A stretch of DNA of 64,000 nucleotides from Populus alba (GCF_005239225.2 NC_133299.1:1988967-2052966); one strand, 5' to 3'; numbered from the stretch's first letter, positions 13,701 through 24,493 are shown. The notes: generated by a model from the letters alone, not told the origin. Numbers and translations are program-made.

Positions 13701-16700
13701 TCACTTCATGGTGCTCCTCCTCTTGTATTGCTTGTGATTGCAAACAGTCCTGTAAAGCCAAACCCAATTCAAATTGAATATCTTGTTTCTTCTGCTTTGC
13801 AAGGCCTTTTGTGTCGTCTTGATCTGACTCTTTTGGTGTTGTAGTGTGATGCTCCACAGCGAGGTGAAAGAGTTTATTATCAAAAGCATATAGGTTATCC
13901 TCCTTTGATGTTACCTTTTGATTGAAAGCATAGGGTATCCTGCTTTGATTCAAAAGCAAAGCGGCTTTCTTTTAAAGAGGCCTGTGCTTGTGCTTTCGCT
14001 TTCTGGGTTATTTTAACCCCATCTCTTCGTATTAATGTAGAAATGTGCCCTAGCAATTTCTTATTCAAAATATTTTTCATGGGTTCGCAAACATTTTCTT
14101 TCTGTCTCTCTATCAATATTTTCTTCTGTTTTGTTTTCCCTCTTTTAGGGTCTAATAACGCATTATCAATCTTTTGCAGCATCAGCAGAGCCAAAATCAT
14201 CAAACCAACTTGCCAATACAGCGGATGGGCATGATGCGGACTATCAAAAGGTATTTTTTATTGATTAAACTGAGTATTTCTTGAAGTTTCCATTACGTTT
14301 TTTGCAAAGGAATATCTGTCATTTGCATTGCCGAAGTATTTATCATTTCATATGGAATTTGGATAGGAAAAATAATAGAATTTGTATGATTATACTATGA
14401 ATTGGTCATGTGGTGACAGCACCGTCCCCTGTTTGGGAAACAAAAATAAAGCTATCTCGGACACTCAAATCTGATGTATTCTAATGGTTGATAATGAAGT
14501 CAAAGATTCTTGCGACTGATTAGAATATCTTTATTTTCTTTGCAGCTTCAAGACTTTAAACAACAGTATAAGCCACAAATGGAATACCTATACAAAAATT
14601 TGAAGTCCCTACTTGACAAGGTATATGAGCTATTTCACTTCTTGCACTTTATAACTTGCTCTGGTTTCCTGCAGCACATATGTTCGCAGATGCCATAGGA
14701 TTGACTAGCGTTTGAGCTTTAATCCGTTAGGTTTTTTTCCTGCAGAACTTTCTGCTAATTATCACCTTTGATCTTTCCTGCAGGAAACAGATCCAGATCA
14801 AGCTATGAAGTACATGAAGCAAGTGATTTGGATAGAAAAAAACATGCTGGTTTTTTCATTACAGCGGAATCAGATGGCAAATGCTTCCAAGGAGAAGTTG
14901 CAGATGGCTCAGCAAGCTATTATTAAGTTTGTGAACTACTTTCGGAAGAAGAGCACGGCCTCTGTTGAGCAACAAGCAGACCCTTGTCTGCAGAACAGTG
15001 GTCAATCCCAAATATCTCAGCCTCCTCTAAACTGGAATGAGAAACTCCAGTTACATCCAGTGAATTTAACTATGACAAATGGTTTGGGCAGTTCATCTCT
15101 CACATCTTCGATGCAGTCAAGGTTTCTAAATTCACGACCCGGTTTCTTCAGCTCACTTCAATATAGTTCTGGAATGGGTTTGGAACAAAGGAATGGACCT
15201 AGTATGCTTCAGCAGTCTGCAAGGAAAACAGGCATAAACTTTTCTGCTGCACCACAACATACTAATTTATCTAGCACTAACATTGTGAATGCTTTCGATT
15301 CTCCGTTTGCTCACCAGACAACACTGACACAGAACCTCGAGCAGCAAATGCAGAAACAAAATATTCAGCACAAAAAGGAACAGATGCTGATCCGTAACAG
15401 CCAAAAAAGTGGCTCTCCAGCTATGGAATCTCCAGAAAATCTGCATCAACCATTGATATCAACAACTATACATCAACCATACTCCAGTTCTCCTCGAAAA
15501 TCTCAGCTCTCTTCTGCTCGTATGGACCAGCAAACTTTTCCTTTAGCTTCTCCCGCTTCTACTCCCTTGACTTCAACTTCAGAATATGTCGCATTTAACC
15601 AAGTTGATAGCCAGACACAAAGTCACAATCAATCTACTGCAAGCGGCACACCTGGGATATCAGCCTCCCCTTTACTCGAAGAGTATACTAGCTCACCCAA
15701 CACATCTGACACAAACCAACCACTCCAGCGTTTACTTCAAGCTGTGAGTATATTTTCTCTGTTTGCTTCTCAGCACCTAAATGTCTACCAGTGTCCCTCT
15801 TGATATGATCAGACTCTGTTCCAATTAATTTGAAGTTCCCAATACATAAATTGATATCATGTCATGGAATGCCAGCTATCCCTTCATAACTACTATTTTT
15901 CCTTCCGAAATAAAGTTTACATGTTTAAGTGGATGATCAATGTTTTCACAGGTAAAATCACTATCACCAGATGTATTAAGTGCTGCTGTTCATGATATTG
16001 ACTCAGTTGTCAATGTGGTCGATAAGATTGCAGGCGGGTCAGCTGAAAGACACTCCAAGGGTGCTATTGGTGAGGATTTGGTGTCTGAAACAATATTCCA
16101 TGTACAAGAAAGGAACTTTGCCTTACAACGTTTAAGCATGAAAGACAAAGAGATGGAGCACCAGTCTAATGCAATGGCCTCGGACACGATCGGGCAGCCA
16201 ATGGATTGGATATCTGATTTTGATTCAACTGCAACATCTAGATTCAATAAGCTGAGGACCGAGGTATTCATCTGGTCCTCCATACTTTCACTCTTGTATT
16301 AAGTGCTCTTCATTGAATCCTATCCAATATGTCCTACATCTGCTGCTAGGTTATGTCCTGTGCTTTATCTATTGTAGTTCATTTAACACTTCTCTTTTAA
16401 CTGAGATTACTTAGGGTGGAAAGTGTTGGGAAAAACTAGGAACAACCGGACACCAATTTACCGGAATACAATTCACAAGTCCCAATTATTTCCCTCTTTG
16501 TGCAGTAAAAACAGAATCAAACAATGATCAAATATAATGCAAATAATCACACAAAATCAACACCAAGATTTTTACGTGGAAAACCCGATGCGGGAAAAAC
16601 CACGGGACCGTAGTCCACCTAAAAAACTTCCACTATCAACAATAATGGATTCACAACTGTTCTTCCTCAGATTCAACTAAGGGATACAACATAATATCAT

Positions 16701-19700
16701 CAAGAACAACTTATTCTCGGATTACAACAAGATTATAAGAGAATTATTGGAGGAAAAACTCACAAACTGACAGCCCCGTTTTCTGTCAAAACGGCCAGCT
16801 TCCACGTCACCAATCTTCAATCCAACCGTCCAGAATGAAGTGCAACGCGTCTAGAAGCTGCTGTCAAAATTTCAGCCCGATCCAACGGTGAACGGGCTGG
16901 GAATCGAAGGAAGAGCACGGACTGCTCTGCTGCCTCTTCTTCTCTTTTTCTCTCGGTTTTCTCTTCTCTCTTGTTTTTCTTCTACTGCGTCTACAGTGGC
17001 AGCTCCAGCTTTTTAATTAAGAGAGATAGTCAACTGCCTCTCCTTTAATTAATGTGGTGGTCCCCCCATCACATGGTGCGGGACCACACACAACAAATCT
17101 CCCCCTCACGCACCATGTGAGGAATTCGCCATACTGGCGATCAACATGTAAGCTTCAATTTAGGAGGCTCTGACAAGCCTGCTTCCCTTTTGCAAAACTC
17201 AAACTTCTCTCTCGGTAGAGGTTTGGTCATCATATCTGACACGTTGTCATCGGTATGAATCTTCTCAACAACAAATGACTTCATCTCCATAGCATCTCGA
17301 ATCCATTGATATCTAACCTCAATGTGCTTTGATCGAGAGTGAAAAGTAGGATGCTTACTGAGATGGATTGCACTTTGACTATCACAGTGCAACACAAAGT
17401 TCTCTTGAACTAGGCCAAGTTCATGTAAGAACTTCTTCATCCATAACAACTCTTTGCCCCCTTCAGTAAGAGCAATATATTCAGCTTCTGTAGTGGATAA
17501 TGCAACACATTTTTGCAACCTTGATTGCCATGAGACTGCTCCCCCTGCAAACTTCATCAAGTATCCTGATGTGGACTTTCTAGAATCAACATCACCAGCC
17601 ATATCTGCATCTGTGTATCCATCCAACACAGGTTTATTATTACCAAAAACATAGGCTGAAACTAGAAGTACCTTTGAGATACCTGAGTATCCATTTCACT
17701 GCTGACCAGTGTTCTTTACCAGGATCGGAGAGGAACCGACTAACCACACCAACTGCATGAGCTATATCCGGCCTTGTGCAAACCATGGCATACATCAAGC
17801 TACCAACTGCGGATGCATAAGGAACCTTTTTCATCTCATCTCTTTCTTCATCACTTGAAGGACACTGCTTAGAACTTAGTTTAAAGTGGCTTGCAAGTGG
17901 AGAACAAACCGGTTTGGAGTTGCTCATGTTGAATCTCTCAAGTACCTTTTGAACATATCTCTCCTGAGATAGCCAAAGTTTCTCCTTCTTCCTGTCACGT
18001 GTGATCTTCATGCCAAGAATCTGTTTTGCCGGTCCTAAGTCTTTCATTGCAAAAGACTTGCTTAACTCTTCCTTTAACATCTGAATCTTCTTAGCATCAT
18101 GGCCAACAATCAACATATCATCCACATACAACAATAGAATAATAAAGTTTCCATCAGGAAACCTTTTCATAAATACACAATGATCAGAAGTGGTCCTATC
18201 ATAACCATGATCCACCATAAAAGAATCAAACTTCTTGTACCATTGTCTTGGAGCTTGTTTTAAACCATATAGGCTCTTTTTCAACTTGCAAACTAACTGC
18301 TCTTTACCTTTTGCTTCAAACCCTTCAGGCTGCTCCATGTAGATCTCTTCATCTAAATCACCATGGAGAAAAGCAGTTTTCACATCAAGCTGTTCAACTT
18401 CAAGATTCAAACTAGCAGCTAAGCCAAGCACAACTCGGATTGAAGACATCTTGACCACTGGTGAAAAGATTTCTTCAAAATCAATACCCTTCTTCTGACC
18501 GAAACCTTTCACAACCAATCTTGCCTTGTACCTTGGTTGCGAGCAATGTTCATCAATTTTCAGCCTGAACACCCATTTTGTTCTTGAGTGCTCTCTTACC
18601 TTTAGGAAGCTTCACTAACTCAAAAGTATGGTTTTCATGCAAGGATTTCATCTCTTCTTGCATTGCTTTCAACCACTCACTTTTCTTCTCATGTGACATA
18701 GCTTCATCAAAGCATTCTGGCTCTCCCCCATCAGTAACCAGCACATATTCATGAGGAGAGTATTTGGTGGAAGGTTGGCGAGGTCTAGTTGACCTCCTCA
18801 ATTGTGGCTCATCTGGAGCTTCCTGCATAACCTGTTCAGGAATAACATCAATTTCATCATTAGTTGATTCAGCATCACCAACTAATTGCTCATTGAGAAA
18901 ACCACCACTATCATCATTTTGCAAATCTCCCCCATGATTAGCAGGCATCAAAGGTAACTGTGGAGTAGGTATTGGATTTGAATTAGATGGGATAAAAGTA
19001 GTAGACTCTGTTTTCTCCTTCTGTTCAAAGTCTTCAATGGTTTGATCTTCAAAGAAGATAACATCTCTGCTTCTCACAATTTTCTTCTCCTTTGGATCCC
19101 ATAGCCTATAGCCAAACTCATCATCTTCAGAGCCCAAGAAAATACACTGCTTTGTCTTGCTGTCAAGCTTAGACCTTTCATCCTTGGAAACATGTACGAA
19201 TGCTCTGCATCCAAACACTCTCAAGTGTGCATAAGAGACATCCTTTCCTTTCCAAACTCTATTTGGAACATCAAAATCAAGAGGAACTGATGGAGAAAGG
19301 TTGATCATGGCAACTGCAGTCTTCATTGCCTCACCCCAAAAGGACTTAGGCAGCTTTGCATGAGAGAGCATACATCTAATTCTTTCAACAATGGTTCGGT
19401 TCATTCTCTCAGCCACTCCATTCTGCTGTGGAGTCTTAGAAACTGTCTTCTCCAACTTGATACCATGTTCCCTGCAATATTTCTCAAAAGGACCTCTGTA
19501 TTCACCACCATTGTCAGCTCGAATACATTTCAGCTTTCTACCAGTTTCTCTTTCAACTCTGGCATGGAAATCCTTAAAGACATCAAGCACCTGATCTTTG
19601 GATTTCAAACAAGTGGCCCAAATTTTCCTGGAGTGATCATCAATAAAACTAACAAAGTACAATGCACCTCCAAGAGACTTATCAATCATAGAGCAAACAT

Positions 19701-22700
19701 CAGTATGAACTAAATCAAGAACATGTGATCTTCTATGTGAAGGTGATCTTTGAAATGCTACTCTATGTTGTTTACCAACTAAACAATGAGTACATGTGTT
19801 CAAGTTCATACCTTTTAATGGAAGGTAGTTTTTCTTGGCAAGGATGCCAAGGCCTTTCTCACTCAAATGTCCAAGCCGTTTTATGCCATAAATCAGTAGA
19901 GCAATCTTCAATTGCATTCACCTCCCCTTTTGATCACCTTGGCTTGTGACATGTAGAGACCCATCTTTTTCCCTTTAGCAACAATTAGGGAATTTCTGGA
20001 GAGTTTCCATTTACCATCTCCAAAGAAATTGTAATAGCCTTCTTCATCAAGAGTACCTGTAGAGATCAAATGTAGGCGCATATCAGGCACATGCCTAACA
20101 TCTTTGAGTAGCAACTTGCACCCAGTATTGGTTTCCAACCAAATGTCTCCAATGCCCACAACACTAGCCATCCCTTGATTTCCCATCCTAACTTGACCAA
20201 AGTCACCAGCAGTGTAGGATGTGTAAAAATCACGTCGGGGTGTAACATGGTAAGAAGCTGCTGAATCTGCAATCCAGGTGGTATCCTGACATACAAGATT
20301 AACACAAACCATCATCACAAACAATGGCAACATCACCATCAAATACAACTGCAGCTGTACCATTCTCTTCATTCTTGTCTTCATTTTTACCCTTTTGATC
20401 TCTTTTGTACTTTCTGCAATCCTTTTGCATATGCCCAGGCTTGTCACAATAATAACACTTGAAACCCTTCCTTGACTGAGATCTTCCTCTTGGCTTCCAT
20501 TTGCCTTTTCTATTGCTGGATTCTCTATCTTGCTTGCTGTGAGAGAACCTGCTTGGACTTCTCCCCCGACTTTCTGTAACAAGTGCATGAGACTCGGAAG
20601 TGCTTGTCCCTTTCCTCCTCTTCTCTTCGTTGAGGATACAATCCTTCACTGTTTTCAAAGTGAGCTTTCCATTCGGAGTAGAATTGCTAAGTGACACCAC
20701 CAAAGTCTCCCAACTATCCGGCAATGAACTCAATAGGATTAATGCTTGCATTTCATCGGCTAACTCAAGATTCATCAATGACAACTGATTCAAGAATCCT
20801 TGGAATACATTTATATGCACCGAAGCATCTTCACCATCTCTATACTTCAAATTCACAAGGTCTCTAATTACAAAAACCTTGTTTTGTGCACTCTCCTTGG
20901 CAAAGGTTTCTTCCAACATCTTCCAAACTGTATAGCAGTCATGTTCTTGAGAAATATGATTAATAGACTTGGAGGATACCCATTTTCTAACATTAGCGGT
21001 AGCCTTTCTATTAAGCCCATTCCATTTTGCATCATCCATTTCATCAGGCTTTATTCCTTTACATTCAATCGGTAAAGCCAAATCATTGCAATATAAGTGA
21101 TCCTCCATCATTGTTTTCCATAGAAAATAATTTGAGGAAGTGAGCTTTATCATGCCCGAATCTTCCTTCTCCATTTTAACTGCACAAGAAATTCAATCTA
21201 CACAACCAGGCTCTGATACCACTTGTTGGGAAAAACTAGGAACAACCGGACACCAATTTACCGGAATACAATTCACAAGTCCCAATTATTTCCCTCTTTG
21301 TGCAGTAAAAACAGAATCAAACAATGATCAAATATAATGCAAATAATCACACAAAATCAACACCAAGATTTTTACGTGGAAAACCCGATGCGGGAAAAAC
21401 CACGGGACCGTAGTCCACCTAAAAAACTTCCACTATCAACAATAATGGATTCACAACTGTTCTTCCTCAGATTCAACTAAGGGATACAACATAATATCAT
21501 CAAGAACAACTTATTCTCGGATTACAACAAGATTATAAGAGAATTATTGGAGGAAAAACTCACAAACTGACAGCCCCGTTTTCTGTCAAAACGGCCAGCT
21601 TCCACGTCACCAATCTTCAATCCAACCGTCCAGAATGAAGTGCAACGCGTCTAGAAGCTGCTGTCAAAATTTCAGCCCGATCCAACGGTGAACGGGCTGG
21701 GAATCGAAGGAAGAGCACGGACTGCTCTGCTGCCTCTTCTTCTCTTTTTCTCTCGGTTTTCTCTTCTCTCTTGTTTTTCTTCTACTGCGTCTACAGTGGC
21801 AGCTCCAGCTTTTTAATTAAGAGAGATAGTCAACTGCCTCTCCTTTAATTAATGTGGTGGTCCCCCCATCACATGGTGCGGGACCACACACAACAGAAAG
21901 ATGGCTAGTAATACTCATAAGCACAAAAAAGACTGTCTCCTATATAATTAATCTAGTTCCCATTAATCCTTAAATGGAACATTTTGGTTGCATGGAACTC
22001 TCGGATTGCTTTCACTTGATGAGGAATAGGAATTTAAAATCAGCAATTCTTCCGGATGTGTCAATTGTTTCAGCAATTACAACACATATTATGATCATTC
22101 TATTCATTGTAAGGTTTTATTTATGTTAACTTCCACATGTCAGCAAAGCTTATGCTTTCTTCTTCGTCTCATGCTTCTAACTCGCACTGCTTATTGCAGC
22201 CGAGCAACGATCTGTTGAACGAAATCAGACATGTAAACCAGCGGTTAGTCGAAACTACTGTAGATGTTGATTCAACAGAAGATGTTTATTTACCTGAAGC
22301 TAGTGCAGGAACCATTATCAAATGTTCCTATAAGGCTGTGGCCGTCAGTGGAGATTTTAAATCATTATCTTCATCTCCCATGGTCAGATTTTCAAACTAA
22401 CTGATTGATTGCAAATACAGTTTTTATTGATCATTTACTAATATATTAGTCCCTTTCATCACTGCTTACAGTTTCCAGAACTTACCTTGCGCTTGCTCGT
22501 TCCTGCCGAATTTCCAATTTCTTCTCCAATTATCTTAGATAGGTTACCTTCTGGTTTGAGGTGAGAAACTGGAAAATTCTTTGTGTTTGATTTATTGCTT
22601 TTCACTTCTGACACTTGGATCACAAGTCTTATAAGCTGTATCCAATCTGATCCGAAATGTCTCCTGTTTACCTATCTCGGACAATTTCATGACAGTGAAG

Positions 22701-22900
22701 AGCTAGAAGATTTGTCGGAGAAGACAAAATTGAGATTCAGCGTAGCTCTTCGGAACCTTTCAGAGCCCATGTCTCTTTTGGAGATAGCAAGGACTTGGGA
22801 TGCTTGTGCTAGAGCTGTGCTTTTAGAGCATGTTCAACCACTCGGAGGAGAATGCTTTAGTTCAAGATATGGCACATGGGAGAATTGCTTAACTGCATAA
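10796..22900 (+). CDS. MED15: MED15-like Mediator subunit with KIX domain; intron 8 carries a copia element
   Basis: Eleven exons join without frame loss into 1004 codons: 10796-10908, 11680-11800, 12358-12433, 12837-13646, 14180-14250, 14546-14620, 14784-15743, 15952-16263, 22200-22382, 22472-22560 and 22696-22900. The N-terminus ([26 protein letters not shown], then [11 protein letters not shown]) is the KIX fold of plant MED15. Exon 4 is glutamine-rich. Exons 6-7 hold a conserved helical block ([19 protein letters not shown]). The C-terminus ([40 protein letters not shown]) is the plant MED15 tail. MED15 lies in the Mediator tail and links activators to RNA polymerase II in the nucleus. 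Arabidopsis MED15a is about 1335 residues, so this copy is shorter and probably a paralogue. Intron 8 is 5.9 kb because of the antisense retrotransposon; without it and one target copy it would be about 460 bp. Exons remain intact. Confidence 0.88.
16419..16423. repeat. Target-site duplication, first copy (gaaag)
   Basis: The five bases gaaag directly precede the first LTR and recur directly after the second LTR at 21896-21900, as expected for a copia integration. Confidence 0.95.
16424..17095 (-). repeat. 3' LTR of the copia element
   Basis: 672 bp, identical to 21224-21895. As the element lies on the minus strand, this is its 3' LTR. It contains the cgcatcgggttttccacgt word often seen near the R/U5 part of plant copia LTRs (minus-strand reading). 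Confidence 0.96.
17096..17107 (-). other. Polypurine tract of the copia element
   Basis: On the minus strand the 12 bases directly before the 3' LTR read GAGGGGGAGATT, the purine run that primes plus-strand DNA synthesis. It touches the LTR border exactly. Confidence 0.85.
17141..17629 (-). CDS. Copia pol: RNase H segment
   Basis: C-terminal part of the copia polyprotein, which removes the RNA strand during reverse transcription. Visible motifs are [10 protein letters not shown] (first catalytic Asp), [10 protein letters not shown] (Glu), HCDSQSAI (Asp) and [11 protein letters not shown] (the distal histidine region). It ends at TGA/TAA-type stop 17141, about 45 bp before the 3' LTR. It is out of frame with the reverse transcriptase segment because of one extra base in a five-A run at 17645-17649 (plus-strand view). 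Confidence 0.9.
   Translation of the reverse strand: MLDGYTDADMAGDVDSRKSTSGYLMKFAGGAVSWQSRLQKCVALSTTEAEYIALTEGGKELLWMKKFLHELGLVQENFVLHCDSQSAIHLSKHPTFHSRSKHIEVRYQWIRDAMEMKSFVVEKIHTDDNVSDMMTKPLPREKFEFCKREAGLSEPPKLKLTC
17640..18572 (-). CDS. Copia pol: reverse transcriptase segment
   Basis: Reverse transcriptase of the copia element. Seen in order: [12 protein letters not shown], the [18 protein letters not shown] block (first catalytic Asp), [16 protein letters not shown], the YVDDML catalytic pair, and the connection region with [14 protein letters not shown]. No internal stop. The frame changes at both ends, through a four-T run at 18576-18579 upstream and a five-A run at 17645-17649 downstream, with nothing missing between neighbouring domains. 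Confidence 0.93.
   Translation of the reverse strand: MFRLKIDEHCSQPRYKARLVVKGFGQKKGIDFEEIFSPVVKMSSIRVVLGLAASLNLEVEQLDVKTAFLHGDLDEEIYMEQPEGFEAKGKEQLVCKLKKSLYGLKQAPRQWYKKFDSFMVDHGYDRTTSDHCVFMKRFPDGNFIILLLYVDDMLIVGHDAKKIQMLKEELSKSFAMKDLGPAKQILGMKITRDRKKEKLWLSQERYVQKVLERFNMSNSKPVCSPLASHFKLSSKQCPSSDEERDEMKKVPYASAVGSLMYAMVCTRPDIAHAVGVVSRFLSDPGKEHWSAVKWILRYLKGTSSFSLCFW
18553..19917 (-). CDS. Copia pol: GAG-pre-integrase zinc finger and integrase segment
   Basis: Integrase of the copia element. The H-H-C-C zinc-binding domain ([10 protein letters not shown] then CTHCLVGK) is followed by the catalytic core with the D-D-E triad, seen as [13 protein letters not shown] and [11 protein letters not shown], and by the conserved [17 protein letters not shown] block. 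The C-terminal part ([17 protein letters not shown], then a [12 protein letters not shown] linker) leads into reverse transcriptase. The segment is separated from protease by two frame changes, at 19924-19931 and 19879-19882. Confidence 0.93.
   Translation of the reverse strand: MQLKIALLIYGIKRLGHLSEKGLGILAKKNYLPLKGMNLNTCTHCLVGKQHRVAFQRSPSHRRSHVLDLVHTDVCSMIDKSLGGALYFVSFIDDHSRKIWATCLKSKDQVLDVFKDFHARVERETGRKLKCIRADNGGEYRGPFEKYCREHGIKLEKTVSKTPQQNGVAERMNRTIVERIRCMLSHAKLPKSFWGEAMKTAVAMINLSPSVPLDFDVPNRVWKGKDVSYAHLRVFGCRAFVHVSKDERSKLDSKTKQCIFLGSEDDEFGYRLWDPKEKKIVRSRDVIFFEDQTIEDFEQKEKTESTTFIPSNSNPIPTPQLPLMPANHGGDLQNDDSGGFLNEQLVGDAESTNDEIDVIPEQVMQEAPDEPQLRRSTRPRQPSTKYSPHEYVLVTDGGEPECFDEAMSHEKKSEWLKAMQEEMKSLHENHTFELVKLPKGKRALKNKMGVQAEN
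19908..20588 (-). CDS. Copia pol: aspartic protease segment
   Basis: The true protease part runs from about 20305 down to 19908; upstream of that the frame only overlaps gag. The active-site motif reads ADSAAS, with alanine where many copia proteases have glycine (D-S-G-A). This variant is frequent in related plant elements as far as I recall, so it does not prove inactivity. Further blocks: [19 protein letters not shown] and [18 protein letters not shown], both typical of copia protease and the linker to integrase. Confidence 0.88.
   Translation of the reverse strand: MHLLQKVGGEVQAGSLTASKIENPAIEKANGSQEEDLSQGRVSSVIIVTSLGICKRIAESTKEIKRVKMKTRMKRMVQLQLYLMVMLPLFVMMVCVNLVCQDTTWIADSAASYHVTPRRDFYTSYTAGDFGQVRMGNQGMASVVGIGDIWLETNTGCKLLLKDVRHVPDMRLHLISTGTLDEEGYYNFFGDGKWKLSRNSLIVAKGKKMGLYMSQAKVIKRGGECN
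20299..21174 (-). CDS. Copia gag (capsid and nucleocapsid)
   Basis: 291 residues from an ATG about 35 bp downstream of the primer-binding site. The capsid part ([31 protein letters not shown]) belongs to the UBN2/copia gag family. A CCHC zinc knuckle, [14 protein letters not shown], lies near residue 240. The frame ends at 20299, where one extra base around 20306-20310 breaks the continuous gag-pol frame usual in copia elements. Confidence 0.92.
   Translation of the reverse strand: MEKEDSGMIKLTSSNYFLWKTMMEDHLYCNDLALPIECKGIKPDEMDDAKWNGLNRKATANVRKWVSSKSINHISQEHDCYTVWKMLEETFAKESAQNKVFVIRDLVNLKYRDGEDASVHINVFQGFLNQLSLMNLELADEMQALILLSSLPDSWETLVVSLSNSTPNGKLTLKTVKDCILNEEKRRKGTSTSESHALVTESRGRSPSRFSHSKQDRESSNRKGKWKPRGRSQSRKGFKCYYCDKPGHMQKDCRKYKRDQKGKNEDKNEENGTAAVVFDGDVAIVCDDGLC
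21210..21221 (-). other. Primer-binding site (initiator tRNA-Met)
   Basis: On the minus strand TGGTATCAGAGC follows the 5' LTR after two bases. It is complementary to the 3' end of plant initiator methionine tRNA, the standard copia primer. Confidence 0.93.
21224..21895 (-). repeat. 5' LTR of the copia element
   Basis: 672 bp, identical by eye to 16424-17095. On the element's strand it starts TGTTGTGTGTGG and ends TCCCAACA. Confidence 0.96.
21896..21900. repeat. Target-site duplication, second copy (gaaag)
   Basis: Matches gaaag at 16419-16423. Confidence 0.95.
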
Positions 22901-23690
22901 CTAGTTGATTGTTATATGGATTATACTCTTCCGAATTTTCGACAAGAAACTCCTGTAATTAACGTATTTTTCTTCCCTTTTATTTCGAATTGAGTAATGC
23001 TAATGAAATTTTCTTGAATATAATTGTTTCTTATTTGGCATGTATAAAAAATATATGAAAAAAACTAAAAGACAAGAATTAATTGATGTAGGTTCATGAT
23101 TTATTAACAAAGCTAGTTTCGTTAGATATTTTTATATCTTAGGAAGTATACATTTATTTTGAACTTACTTTTTCTTTAATCAACATTTTTCAATTAAATC
23201 AAATAAAAAAAATATTTGACAAAATCATATTTTATCAAAAACAAATGAAACATATTAATAAATAAAAATTATAATTTAATCTAAATTGGAATGATATTAT
23301 TATAGTCGTCTAGAATGAGTTGACTCTTTTAAATAATTATCTCTAATCAAAATATAACTAGTAAATAGTAGTTAAATAATAAATATTATATAGATATGTA
23401 ACTAAAACTATATATATGAAACCTTAATAATGAACATTCACATTCCTATCATCATAGTACTCATCACCCAATATCCGATACACGAGAGAGAGCCCAGAGC
23501 CATTACTTGAAAATTATTATCTAAAGATATCATGAAACACAAATGAAGAAGAAACAGAGCAAAATCTATCAAAGAATCTTGCTACTAGCTATCTCTAAAC
23601 CTCATTATACTTTCAATGATTCTAGGCTGTGAATCCTACCTCACTTGTTCTTCTTCCTCCTTTTCTTGAATTGTTTATAGAATCTTGCTC
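22901..23690. other. Spacer between the MED15-like and SKP1-like genes
   Basis: MED15-like 3' UTR to about 23050, then AT-rich sequence without a gene. The part from about 23640 begins the block that is duplicated near 24750 and belongs to the 3' side of the SKP1-like locus. Confidence 0.6.
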
Positions 23691-23953
23691 CAGAAAATAA
23701 ATCCTATTGGCCTCTTCTTAAATCTTTCGATGAATTCCGTCCAGAAAAATAAAAAGCAAAATTTAGAGTGAGTTTCTTTCTTATACATGTACACGTTTAA
23801 TCCTTCCATGAAAGTTTCTTATTTATGTCCAAACCAAAAGCAAAATTTAAGTACAAAATCAATAAAGTTTTCCTAGGAAACAAAAATATGTGAAAGTAAT
23901 TCTACTAAAAACACTTCCATCAAGCAAATCTTTAACCTCCAAAGAACCGAACT

Positions 23954-24493
23954 TTAGTAGTCTTCATCAACGTCCTCAAAAGCCCAAGAATGTTCTTCAC
24001 ATAGCATTTGCCTCTTCTTCAGGAGTAAAGTCATTCTCAATCCCAAAAAACTTTCTCATATATTCAACATTCTTGATCTGAATCCTATCAGCAACAGCCT
24101 GGCTAAGCAGCTCTAGCAAGTCTTCAGCCTCTAAGTACTTAGCCACAGTGATCATATCCAGCAACTCTTCATTACTCTTTTCTTTAAGAAAAAACTCACT
24201 GATTTTTTTCTGCTTTTCTTTATCTGGGTTTTCTTTAAACATGATGTGTTCCTTGCAGAACTCAATAAACTGTGGGAATGGCTTGGCCAATACATTGGGA
24301 GAGGAACAATTTCGGTTGACGGAGACTGATCTTTCAAGAATGATTTAACCATCACCAATATTTCCATTGCCACCGAATCTTCCACTTCAAAGATCGCTTC
24401 GTCTGAGATTTTCAATGTGATTATCTTGGCGCTTTTTGTGGTTGTTTCGGTTGAGGGTTTGGAGGTCTCGGTAGTTTCGGCTGAGGAAGCCAT
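23954..24493 (-). pseudogene. SKP1-like (ASK) gene, frameshifted
   Basis: Single-exon gene for a SKP1-like adaptor, which links F-box proteins to CUL1 in SCF ubiquitin ligases. The N-terminal POZ part starts at ATG 24493 (MASSAETTE, then IITLKISDEAIFEVEDSVAM). The rest follows in another frame: VLAKPFPQFIEFCKEH, EELLDMITVAKYLEAEDLLELL, then IENDFTPEEEA. The break lies at about 24291-24293, where one A seems to be missing from a short A run. A second shift close to 23999 gives an early TGA, while the expected tail (EHSWAFEDVDED) continues in a third frame to a stop at 23954-23956. The promoter looks intact (TATA-like element at 24574-24582). Either a young pseudogene or homopolymer sequence errors. 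The charged N-terminal extension and unusual residues suggest a diverged member of the family. Confidence 0.85.

Larger units (their letters stand above)
16424..21895 (-). mobile_element. Complete Ty1/copia LTR retrotransposon (5472 bp)
   Basis: Full element inserted in antisense in intron 8 of the MED15-like gene. It has two 672-bp LTRs beginning TG and ending CA, a 5-bp target duplication (gaaag), a primer-binding site for initiator tRNA-Met, a polypurine tract, and an internal region in the copia domain order gag, protease, integrase, reverse transcriptase, RNase H. Integrase before reverse transcriptase defines Ty1/copia. The gag and protease style suggests the Tork/Tnt1 lineage (inference). 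The two LTRs read identical over their whole length at a constant offset of 4800 bp, which implies a very recent insertion. The coding part is open except for frame changes at short homopolymers near 20306-20310, 19924-19931, 19879-19882, 18576-18579 and 17645-17649. There are no in-frame stops outside these frame changes and no deletions. Confidence 0.97.

Noticed and set aside
13647..14179. Several 60-115 codon frames on both strands
   Set aside because: They lie in intron 4 of the MED15-like gene; exon 4 joins exon 5 in frame without them.
17454..19949. Plus-strand frames across the retrotransposon
   Set aside because: They are shadows of the antisense pol gene.
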